DNA from: an archaeon
GTDB lineage: Archaea; Undinarchaeota; Undinarchaeia; Undinarchaeales; JALTGF01
Direction of reading: 5' to 3'
Assembly: GCA_027077325.1 (NCBI GenBank)
Contig: JALTGF010000044.1
Span: 1-13,071 of the forward strand
Length of the DNA: 13,071 nt
Positions 7,133-12,323 of this stretch are shown here, piece by piece (position 1 is the stretch's first letter; the number at the start of each line of letters is the position of its first letter). The notes beneath the pieces are model-generated. The model saw only the letters and a program-made list of their open reading frames with translations. It did not search any database and was not told where the DNA came from. A program made the position numbers and the translations under genes.

Positions 7133-8593
7133 TTAAATCTTAATCTTCCACTTAACTCCCTTATCTGTGTCTTGTAACTCAACCCCAATTTCCAAGAGCT
7201 TAGTCCTTATTGTGTCAGAGGTCTGGTAGTCCTTTTTTGCTCTTGCGGACTCCCTAAATCTTATGATTGAAGACATAAGTTTTTCAAAATTATTAGAAGA
7301 CTTCAAGTTGTATTCTTCTGCGATTTTTGAAACCTTTCCAATTAGGTCTTTGTCAACTTCTGGTTTTCTCATATCTAAGATACCTAAAACTTTGTCAAAT
7401 TCTTGGATTAATCCTAGGATGCCCTTTTTGTTATTATCCCCAATTTTTCCAGAGTCAATTAACTGGTTTACTTTCTTAATAAACTCAAACATAGATGCAA
7501 GCGCTCGGCTTATTTCAAGGTTGTCATCCATTGCTTCTTCAAATTCATTTTTTGCTTCTTGAAGAATATCGGAAATATCAGTATCTTTACCTTTTGCTTC
7601 TCTGACTCTGTCAACAAATTCAAATATTCTTTGGACAGTGTTTTTTGCTGCTTCTAAAGATTTAAATGTAAAGTTTAGTTTTTGTTGATAGTGTGTTGAA
7701 AGCAAAACATAGCGGATTGCAACTGGCTCATACCCTTTACTTAAGAGATCCCGCAGTGTGTAAAAGTTTCCCAGTGACTTTGACATTTTTTTCCCATTGA
7801 CAAGCAAGTGCTCTGCATGGAGCCAATACCTAACAAATGGCTTTCCTGTTGCCCCTTCGCTTTGGGCAATCTCGTTCTCGTGGTGTGGGAAAATTAAGTC
7901 AACTCCGCCCGTGTGGATGTCAAAGGTTTCTCCCAAGTATTTCATAGACATTGTGGAACATTCAATATGCCATCCTGGCCTTCCTTTTCCGATTTCTGTT
8001 TCCCAGTAAACATCGCCATCTTCCGGCTTCCAAAATTTCCAGAGGGCAAAGTCATATGCGTTCTCTTTGGAATACTCATCCTTTTTTACTCTTGCGCCTG
8101 CTTTTAATTCTTCAATCTTAAACCCTGAAAGTTTTCCATAGTCCTTGAACTTTGAAATGTCATAATAAATCCCGTCATCGCTCTTATATGCAAGTCCTTT
8201 TTCAAGGAGCTTTTTAACAAGCTCCACCATTTCCTTAATTGTTTCTGTTGCGCGGGGATAAACATCAGCAGATTCTATGTTTAATGTTTTCATATCTTCA
8301 AAAAACGCTTTTGTGTACTTTTCAGTGTATTCTTTCAAAGGAATTCCCTGCTCTTGAGACCTCTTTATTGTCTTGTCATCCACATCTGTGATATTCATCA
8401 CGTGCTTTACTTTGTATCCTTTGTACTCAAGATAGCGCTTTAAAATGTCTTGGAAAACATAAGTCCTAAAGTTTCCAATATGCGCGTAATCATAAACGGT
8501 TGGCCCACACGTATAAAGTCCTACCTCTTTATCTCTTAAAGGTTTAAATTCCTCTTTTTTCTTTGTTAAGGTGTTGTAAAACTTTAGGGCCAT
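7133..8593 (-). CDS. cysS: Cysteinyl-tRNA synthetase
   Basis: Class I aminoacyl-tRNA synthetase that charges tRNA-Cys; 486 aa from the chosen start. An in-frame ATG exists 42 nt upstream (8635), but the ATG at 8593 gives the conserved beginning MALKFYNTLT and has GGAGG at 8609-8605; the longer start would overlap cysK. Motifs: CGPTVYDYAHIGN with the HIGH-type motif at 38-41; GWHIECS; GGVDLIFPHHENEIAQ; and GKKMSKS (KMSKS at 269-273). Zinc ligands Cys29, Cys212, His237 and Glu241 keep the spacing known from the E. coli enzyme. The ATG is 4 nt after the cysK stop, and its ribosome-binding site lies within the last cysK codons (Gly-Gly-Asn-stop), so the two are translationally coupled. Direct charging by CysS implies no need for the SepRS/SepCysS route. 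Confidence 0.97.
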   Translation of the reverse strand: MALKFYNTLTKKKEEFKPLRDKEVGLYTCGPTVYDYAHIGNFRTYVFQDILKRYLEYKGYKVKHVMNITDVDDKTIKRSQEQGIPLKEYTEKYTKAFFEDMKTLNIESADVYPRATETIKEMVELVKKLLEKGLAYKSDDGIYYDISKFKDYGKLSGFKIEELKAGARVKKDEYSKENAYDFALWKFWKPEDGDVYWETEIGKGRPGWHIECSTMSMKYLGETFDIHTGGVDLIFPHHENEIAQSEGATGKPFVRYWLHAEHLLVNGKKMSKSLGNFYTLRDLLSKGYEPVAIRYVLLSTHYQQKLNFTFKSLEAAKNTVQRIFEFVDRVREAKGKDTDISDILQEAKNEFEEAMDDNLEISRALASMFEFIKKVNQLIDSGKIGDNNKKGILGLIQEFDKVLGILDMRKPEVDKDLIGKVSKIAEEYNLKSSNNFEKLMSSIIRFRESARAKKDYQTSDTIRTKLLEIGVELQDTDKGVKWKIKI

Positions 8594-8597
8594 ATTT

Positions 8598-9558
8598 TTA
8601 ATTACCTCCTTTGTTTTTATTAACTTTCTTGTCAAATATTTTCAAACTAATGTACTTCTCGCCTCCGTCAGGAAACACGGTTACAATTGTCCCATATTTT
8701 AGTTTCTTTGCTTCTTTTAAAGCAACATAAATTGCCGCCCCTGAGCTTATGCCTGCAAAAATTCCTTCTTCTCTTGCAAGTTTTCTTGACATTTCCATTG
8801 CAATCCCTGAATTCACTTCCACAATTTCATCTACAAAATCTTTTTTAAATATTGAAGGTGCTCTTGGTGTTTTTAAGTTTCTAAGGCCAGGAATCTTCTG
8901 GCTTAGATATGGCTGCACTGCAACTATCTTTACTTCTGGGTAGGCATCTCTTAACTTTTTTCCAATGCCCATTATTGTCCCGCCGGTTCCGATCCCTGCT
9001 ACAAACACATCTATCTTCTCTTTAATTTGCTCAAGAATTTCTTTGCCTGTTGTTTCATAGTGTGCACGCCAGTTGTTTTCATTGTTAAACTGGTCTGGCA
9101 TGAAGTATTTTTCTGGATTTTTCTTAAAAAGTTCGTGCGCTTTTTCAATTGCTCCTGCAGTTCCTTTTCCTTTTGGCGTGAAAATTATTTTAGCTCCAAA
9201 GGCCTGCATGTATGCAACTCTTTCCATGCTTGCATCTTCTGGGAGAACAATTTCAACTTTATAACCTTTTGCAGCGCCAACTAAAGCGAGACCAATTCCA
9301 GTGTTCCCAGAAGTTGCCTCTAAAATTACCTTATCTTTTGTCAGCTTTCCCTCAATTTCCGCGCGCTCTATCATGTATTTTGCAATCCTATCCTTAATTG
9401 AGCCGCCGGGATTAAAACTTTCAAGTTTTGCGTAAATGTTTACATACCTTTCTTTGTTTAGTCTGTTTATTTTAACAATTGGCGTATTCCCAATTAAGTC
9501 GAGAACGCTCTCGCTAGCAAAGGCGATCCCTTCTTTTTACATTATTCTCCATATCCAT
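8598..9558 (-). CDS. cysK: Cysteine synthase, with an apparent +1 frameshift near the start
   Basis: PLP-dependent beta-substitution enzyme making cysteine from an activated serine and sulfide. The enzyme frame is open from 9536 to 8598 (312 codons) and holds LDLIGNTPIVK; the Schiff-base Lys in NPGGSIKDR (codon at 9395-9393); SGNTG; GTGGT for PLP phosphate; and SSGAA. The first in-frame ATG (9374) lies after the catalytic lysine and cannot be the true start. An excellent GGAGG (9570-9566) with ATG at 9558 precedes the gene but is one nucleotide out of frame; a TAA at 9539-9537 blocks the enzyme frame. Removing one base from the A5 run (9538-9534), or a +1 slip before the TAG at 9516-9514, gives a 319-aa protein of normal length. 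It may use O-acetylserine or O-phosphoserine; this is not resolved. It follows tRNA-Cys and is coupled to cysS. Confidence 0.88.
9514..9558 (-). promoter_or_regulatory. 14-codon ORF MDMENNVKRRDRLC at the cysK start; possible recoding site
   Basis: This ORF uses the strong ribosome-binding site GGAGGTAATTAA, with 7 nt between GGAGG and the ATG. It ends CTT TGC TAG (9522-9514), and the Cys codon TGC is its only one and its last. A +1 slip of peptidyl-tRNA-Leu from CUU to UUU at this point enters the cysK frame (UUU GCU AGC GAG). The layout resembles the bacterial prfB site (CUU UGA C), with a hungry Cys codon in place of UGA and a purine-rich AGAAGGGA 6-14 nt upstream. Alternatively it is an artefact of a 1-nt indel in the A5 run at 9538-9534. 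Confidence 0.45.
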
Positions 9559-9571
9559 TTAATTACCTCCT

Positions 9572-9576
9572 AAAAA
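9572..9576 (-). terminator. T5 tract just after tRNA-Cys (possible partial terminator)
   Basis: On the minus strand ATTTTTA begins 4 nt after the tRNA discriminator and ends just before the cysK ribosome-binding site. Short oligo-T runs can terminate archaeal RNA polymerase, so some transcripts might stop here after making the tRNA while the rest continue into cysK-cysS. Five T is a weak signal. Confidence 0.3.
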
Positions 9577-9579
9577 TGA

Positions 9580-9651
9580 AGCAGTGGGGGAGATTTGAAC
9601 TCCCGTAGATACGCTCTGCAGGCGTACGCATAGCCGTTCTGCCACCACTGC
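9580..9651 (-). tRNA. tRNA-Cys (anticodon GCA)
   Basis: 72 nt including the discriminator. The acceptor stem GCAGTGG/CCACTGC has seven Watson-Crick pairs; anticodon stem TACGC/GCGTA is perfect with loop CTGCAGA, giving anticodon GCA (9619-9617). T arm is GGGAG-TTCAAAT-CTCCC and the D loop has the GG pair. The base after the acceptor stem (9580) gives U73, the main identity base of tRNA-Cys. CCA is not encoded (TTCA follows), and there is no intron. The next gene, cysK, starts 21 nt further on, so 3' processing would also create the cysK mRNA 5' end. Confidence 0.97.
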
Positions 9652-9673
9652 AACTTATTGAAACGCAACAAAG

Positions 9674-9680
9674 AATAAAG
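9674..9680 (-). promoter_or_regulatory. Possible tRNA-proximal TATA box
   Basis: CTTTATT on the minus strand is centred about 26 nt before the first base of tRNA-Cys (9651, a G), so transcription from it would begin at the mature tRNA 5' end. No clear A-rich BRE precedes it (GGCC instead), so it is weaker than the upstream box at 9754-9765. Confidence 0.35.
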
Positions 9681-9700
9681 GCCAACCTATGCAAGTTCTT

Positions 9701-9730
9701 CTAGCAACAACAGCACAGGTTTAATTTCAT
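9701..9730 (-). CDS. Poly-cysteine leader peptide MKLNLCCCC
   Basis: A 9-codon ORF: ATG AAA TTA AAC CTG TGC TGT TGT TGC TAG. Four consecutive Cys codons sit immediately before the stop. It lies 49 nt upstream of tRNA-Cys and of the cysK-cysS genes, on the same strand. A good archaeal TATA box is centred about 29 nt before its ATG, so the transcript would begin a few bases before the ORF, leaving no room for a ribosome-binding site: a leaderless ORF. Cysteine is a rare residue in the neighbouring proteins, so four in a row directly ahead of cysteine genes is unlikely to be chance. By analogy with amino-acid leader peptides of bacterial biosynthetic operons, and with the leaderless poly-Cys ORFs described in mycobacteria, it probably senses Cys-tRNA supply. 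The mechanism in an archaeon is unknown. Confidence 0.7.
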   Translation of the reverse strand: MKLNLCCCC

Positions 9731-9732
9731 AT

Positions 9733-9751
9733 CAGTGTTTTTAGTGTTTTT
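9733..9751. repeat. Short tandem repeat, two copies of a 9-mer
   Basis: AGTGTTTTT occurs twice in a row on the plus strand, followed by AA, between the minus-strand TATA box and its predicted start. It may be only part of the AT-rich promoter spacer. The remainder of the 93-nt region between the divergent starts (9731-9823) holds the two promoters and nothing else I can recognise. Confidence 0.5.
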
Positions 9752-9753
9752 AA

Positions 9754-9765
9754 TTTTATATATAT
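9754..9765 (-). promoter_or_regulatory. Promoter (TATA) of the cysteine cluster
   Basis: On the minus strand ACAAACAAAAATATATATAAAA combines an A-rich BRE-like stretch and the box TATATATAAA, centred near 9760. The expected start is about 9733-9735, 3-5 nt before the leader-peptide ATG at 9730. The AT-alternating core is nearly symmetric, so weak activity on the other strand is possible. Confidence 0.6.
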
Positions 9766-9790
9766 TTTTGTTTGTGGGCTAGGCATAAAC

Positions 9791-9798
9791 TTTATAAG
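9791..9798 (+). promoter_or_regulatory. TATA box of the KaiC-like gene cluster
   Basis: TTTATAAG preceded by GCATAAAC is a strong archaeal box, centred about 29 nt before the ATG at 9824, giving a leader of only a few bases. It is divergent from the cysteine-cluster promoter 26 bp away. Confidence 0.65.
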
Positions 9799-9823
9799 CT
9801 AAAAATCTGTTTATTTTTTTGAA

Positions 9824-10438
9824 ATGGTAGGTAAGCGTGAGCGTACTAAATCTAAATCAAAGAGGAAAGTGGAAAAGCCAAATGAGCTTTTTGAGGCGCT
9901 AAATTCTAAAGGATCTGTTGTTCTCTTTTTAACCAAGGGGAATGCCCTCCCGCCACTTATCGACGCCTTGCGTGTTATGAACAAATCAAAAATTCCTGGT
10001 GTTTTTGTTACCTTAAATTTGCCAATGAGCACTATCGATAATCTTCTTAAGAAAGAGAAGGTAGACTCTCACAACCTCATCTTCATTGATTTAGTTTCAG
10101 TCAATGATGACTCGGACACATATGGGCAAAAGCACATCTCTGTAAATTCGCCTTCAAACCTTACCGAACTTTCTATTGCAATTTCCCAAGCATTGACTGG
10201 GCTTGGTGGCAAGTCTAAATTCTTATTATTTTATACTCTCTCTACTCTTCAACTGTATAACCATTCCGATGTAATTGCAAGGTTCATTAGTTTCATAATC
10301 AAAAAATTGCGCGAGTGGGATGTTACTGGCATTTTCTTTGACATTGCAACACCTAAAAGCATCGAATTGGCGAATAAGACCAAAATTTTCTATGATAAAG
10401 TTATTAAAGTAGAAAAACCTATTGGGAGTTTGACATGA
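9824..10438 (+). CDS. KaiC/RecA-like protein lacking ATP-binding motifs (pseudo-ATPase)
   Basis: 204 aa with a very basic N-terminal tail (residues 1-18: KRERTKSKSKRKVEK). The rest follows a KaiC/RAD55 core: strand SVVLFLTKGNALPPLIDALR (31-50) at the P-loop position, FVTLNLP (61-67), LIFIDLVSV (85-93), SPSNLTELSIAISQALTGLG (109-128), then FLLFYTLSTLQLYN (133-146) followed by a helix and VTGIFFDIA. No GxxxxGKT is present, and the Walker B Asp position is Tyr137, so ATP hydrolysis is unlikely. The SNLTE segment and the STLLLYN-like segment resemble archaeal KaiC-related and DUF835-type proteins; I am not certain of the exact family. It is first in a cluster with a 7TM protein and an intact KaiC ATPase, so it may be a regulatory partner of that ATPase (inference). 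Confidence 0.75.
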   Translation: MVGKRERTKSKSKRKVEKPNELFEALNSKGSVVLFLTKGNALPPLIDALRVMNKSKIPGVFVTLNLPMSTIDNLLKKEKVDSHNLIFIDLVSVNDDSDTYGQKHISVNSPSNLTELSIAISQALTGLGGKSKFLLFYTLSTLQLYNHSDVIARFISFIIKKLREWDVTGIFFDIATPKSIELANKTKIFYDKVIKVEKPIGSLT

Positions 10439-10527
10439 AACTACAAGATTTTGGATTATACGCAGGTATTGTCCTTGTTTTCATATCCCTGCTTCCGTTT
10501 TTTTTTGGGGATCACGCATTCAGGTAA
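10435..10527 (+). CDS. 30-aa single-helix membrane microprotein
   Basis: ATG AAA CTA CAA ... AGG TAA encodes 30 residues: MKLQDFGL, then the hydrophobic stretch YAGIVLVFISLLPFFF (9-24), then GDHAFR. It has a GGGAG ribosome-binding site (10424-10428) 6 nt before its ATG, overlaps the upstream stop as ATGA, and its own stop overlaps the next start as TAATG. This double coupling within a compact cluster is the main reason to treat it as a real gene. One transmembrane helix is likely. The function is unknown; it could help insert, bind or couple translation of the 7TM protein encoded next. It lacks a known family signature. Confidence 0.6.
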   Translation: MKLQDFGLYAGIVLVFISLLPFFFGDHAFR

Positions 10528-11225
10528 TGTCCCAATTGTCCACAATCCTTCCATTAGTAACAATTACCCTCCTTCTATATTGCGTCTATAGCCTTTATCG
10601 CATACTTAAAAATACAGATTCTGGGAAGCGGCTTTACTTCTTTACCATTGGGACTTTTGGGTGGCTCCTAAGTGAAGCAATTTGGCTTATGTCTGGGGGA
10701 CTTTCTTGTAAATGCACCACTATCTTTTCAATTGCTAATGTCTTTTGGCTTTTCGGTTACATCCTCCTTGCTATTGGTGGAATTGTCGCCGACAGAAGTA
10801 TTTTTACTAAAAGCAGGACAAAAGAATATGCTATTGCGTTGATTGTTAGCGTAGTGGGCGTGTTGTTTTTATATTACAATTTTGTAAATGTAATCACGTC
10901 AAGTGCTAATATTTATTCAAAGTTAATGAACATAGTATTTCCTCTTTTTGATCTTTTCCTATTATACCTATCACTGGCTATTATAAGTAAAACATTTAGT
11001 AGGAATATTATAGCTCGTGCGTGGGTATTCTTGGGGGCTGGACTACTTGTTTTAGGGTCATCTGACCTGTTGCGGACGTATCTCATTTTCTCAGGCAGCA
11101 CAATTTCAGAGTCGACTTTTTCATCTTTGCTTGGCTTTATACATGTTCTTGTTTATTTCTTTTTCATAATGGCGTGTAGGTCCAGGCTCATCGTTCATTT
11201 AAAACTAAAGTATGGCAAAATCTAA
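10527..11225 (+). CDS. 7TM membrane protein, sensor-like
   Basis: 232 aa with seven likely transmembrane helices (about 6-24, 37-56, 66-86, 101-121, 133-153, 163-184, 198-217) and a short basic C-terminal tail. The segment around helices 2-3, GWLLSEAIWLM ... SIANVFWLFGYILLAIGGI (45-86), resembles the 7TM sensory regions attached to some archaeal and bacterial signalling proteins, which often read pSiaDxfWlxgY. Here no kinase or PAS domain is fused; instead the following gene encodes a KaiC ATPase, overlapping by 14 nt (11212-11225). Cys61 and Cys63 (SCKC) sit in the loop between helices 2 and 3. It starts directly at the microprotein stop (TAATG). A receptor-like or scaffold role for the cluster is inference; the ligand is unknown. 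Confidence 0.75.
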   Translation: MSQLSTILPLVTITLLLYCVYSLYRILKNTDSGKRLYFFTIGTFGWLLSEAIWLMSGGLSCKCTTIFSIANVFWLFGYILLAIGGIVADRSIFTKSRTKEYAIALIVSVVGVLFLYYNFVNVITSSANIYSKLMNIVFPLFDLFLLYLSLAIISKTFSRNIIARAWVFLGAGLLVLGSSDLLRTYLIFSGSTISESTFSSLLGFIHVLVYFFFIMACRSRLIVHLKLKYGKI

Positions 11226-12003
11226 AAAGTCAAGGAAAAAATCAAAAGGCATGTTCCGGAGGGCGTTCATTGGCATCCCCGGATTTTCAAAACTTTTTGA
11301 GGGAAGCCCAAAGAAAAATGTCTCTTTTTTAATCTCTGGTGAAAGCGGGAGTGGTAAAACAATATTTTCTCTTCAAACCCTTTACAATGCTGCAAAACTT
11401 GGGCATAAGTGCCTGTATGTTTCGCTTGAGGAGTCCTCGGAAAAATTAATTTCATACATGCACGAATTTGGCTGGAATCCTGACCCGTTAATTAAAAAAG
11501 GTTTGCTTAAAATTGTAAAGATTGATCCATTTAAGGTTGCCCAGTCAATTGAACGCTCTTATCATGAGTTAGTCAGGGACAAATACATGCCTGGGCTGGA
11601 GCATATCCAAAAATTGCTTGAAGCAGACCCAAAAATTGAGATTGTTGTAATTGATTCAATCTCTGTGGTTGAAGCAATATTTCTCTCTAAGAAAGAACTT
11701 TATCGGTTGCATTTGCAGCAGCTCTTTGACTTTTTTGAAAAGAACAACATCACCCTGTTTGTGATTTCTGAATCTGGTGTTTCCCCTTCCGAGTATGCTC
11801 CAAGAGGTGTTGAAGAATTTTTGGCAGATATCGTAATCCTGATGTACAACATACGCCAAGGGGATGCCCGGACAAGTGCAATTGAAGTTTTTAAGGCAAG
11901 GGGGATGAAGCACTTAAAGAGAATTGTTCCAATGAGAATTGAAAGCAATGGTATCTCTATCTATCCTAACTTAAAGGTATTTAGTGAGAAACTCATTCAT
12001 TGA
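11212..12003 (+). CDS. KaiC/RAD55-family ATPase, single domain
   Basis: 263 aa RecA-fold ATPase of the archaeal KaiC-like group. A Lys/Arg-rich N terminus (KSKKSRKKSKGMFRR) is followed by Walker A GESGSGKT (43-50), the strand LYVSLEES with the paired glutamates 73-74 typical of KaiC, Walker B IVVIDSIS with Asp148, the RGVEEFLAD segment (198-206), and KARGMKH (228-234), which corresponds to the KaiC KxRG element. All nucleotide-binding residues look intact. Single-domain KaiC homologues in archaea are thought to work in signalling and DNA or motility control, and their targets are mostly unknown. It overlaps the 7TM gene by 14 nt and is the last gene of the cluster. The basic N terminus may bind membrane or nucleic acid (inference). 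Confidence 0.88.
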   Translation: MAKSKKSRKKSKGMFRRAFIGIPGFSKLFEGSPKKNVSFLISGESGSGKTIFSLQTLYNAAKLGHKCLYVSLEESSEKLISYMHEFGWNPDPLIKKGLLKIVKIDPFKVAQSIERSYHELVRDKYMPGLEHIQKLLEADPKIEIVVIDSISVVEAIFLSKKELYRLHLQQLFDFFEKNNITLFVISESGVSPSEYAPRGVEEFLADIVILMYNIRQGDARTSAIEVFKARGMKHLKRIVPMRIESNGISIYPNLKVFSEKLIH

Positions 12004-12021
12004 GTAAGTATCTCTGCTAAA

Positions 12022-12029
12022 TTTATATA
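12022..12029 (+). promoter_or_regulatory. TATA box before the 88-aa ORF
   Basis: TTTATATA is centred about 26 nt before an ATG at 12052 and about 31 nt before the TTG at 12057. It is a near-ideal archaeal box, so something on the plus strand is transcribed from about 12050. Confidence 0.55.
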
Positions 12030-12056
12030 TCTAATATGCTATACTAACCAAATGAC

Positions 12057-12323
12057 TTGCAGATATATGTTTCTGCTTTATTAAATGAATCTCGAAAAAA
12101 AGTTGTTGGAATTGATCTTGGTGGCTTTATGATAACTGGACTTGACGATCCCAAACCAAGCAATTATAAGGGGTATCCTTCTCTAGAAACAACTATGTAC
12201 GTCCAATTAAGCGATGGAACGCCAATGACTATACAAATTCATCACATAAGGTGCGGAAATCTAATCCTTAAAATTACTGATAACACAGGAAACTCTTTTT
12301 CAAATCCAAAGTGCACTGCTTAG
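12057..12323 (+). CDS. Uncharacterised 88-aa ORF, TTG start uncertain
   Basis: Reading from TTG gives 88 residues of mixed, probably beta-rich sequence, with VVGIDLGGFMITGL, TTMYVQLSDGTPMTIQIHH and LILKITDNTGN. I do not recognise it; no signal peptide or membrane helix is present. The frame has a stop just upstream (TAA 12045-12047) and no ATG before residue 25, so TTG at 12057 is the only reasonable start. A nearby ATG (12052), better placed for a leaderless mRNA, is in another frame and stops after 10 codons (MTCRYMFLLY). Either TTG is used with a 5-nt leader, or one base is missing here, or the ORF is not expressed. Its TAG overlaps the TAA of the convergent antiporter gene by sharing bases 12321-12322. 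Confidence 0.45.
   Translation: MQIYVSALLNESRKKVVGIDLGGFMITGLDDPKPSNYKGYPSLETTMYVQLSDGTPMTIQIHHIRCGNLILKITDNTGNSFSNPKCTA

Noticed and set aside
7133..8635. Longer cysS start at 8635.
   Set aside because: The extra 14 residues are not family-like, the start overlaps cysK, and the GGAGG site serves the ATG at 8593.
9027..9284. Plus-strand ORFs of 60-85 codons antisense to cysK (for example 9027-9284).
   Set aside because: They have no start signals or recognisable motifs and are the complement of a well-conserved enzyme.
8598..9374. Cysteine synthase starting at the ATG at 9374 (258 aa).
   Set aside because: This would remove the PLP-binding lysine in PGGSIKDR and the conserved LIGNTP segment, which are intact just upstream in the same frame.
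12052..12323. Programmed -1 frameshift joining ATG 12052 to the 88-aa frame.
   Set aside because: No slippery heptamer or similar signal lies in the overlap (12052-12084); a TTG start or a missing base is simpler.
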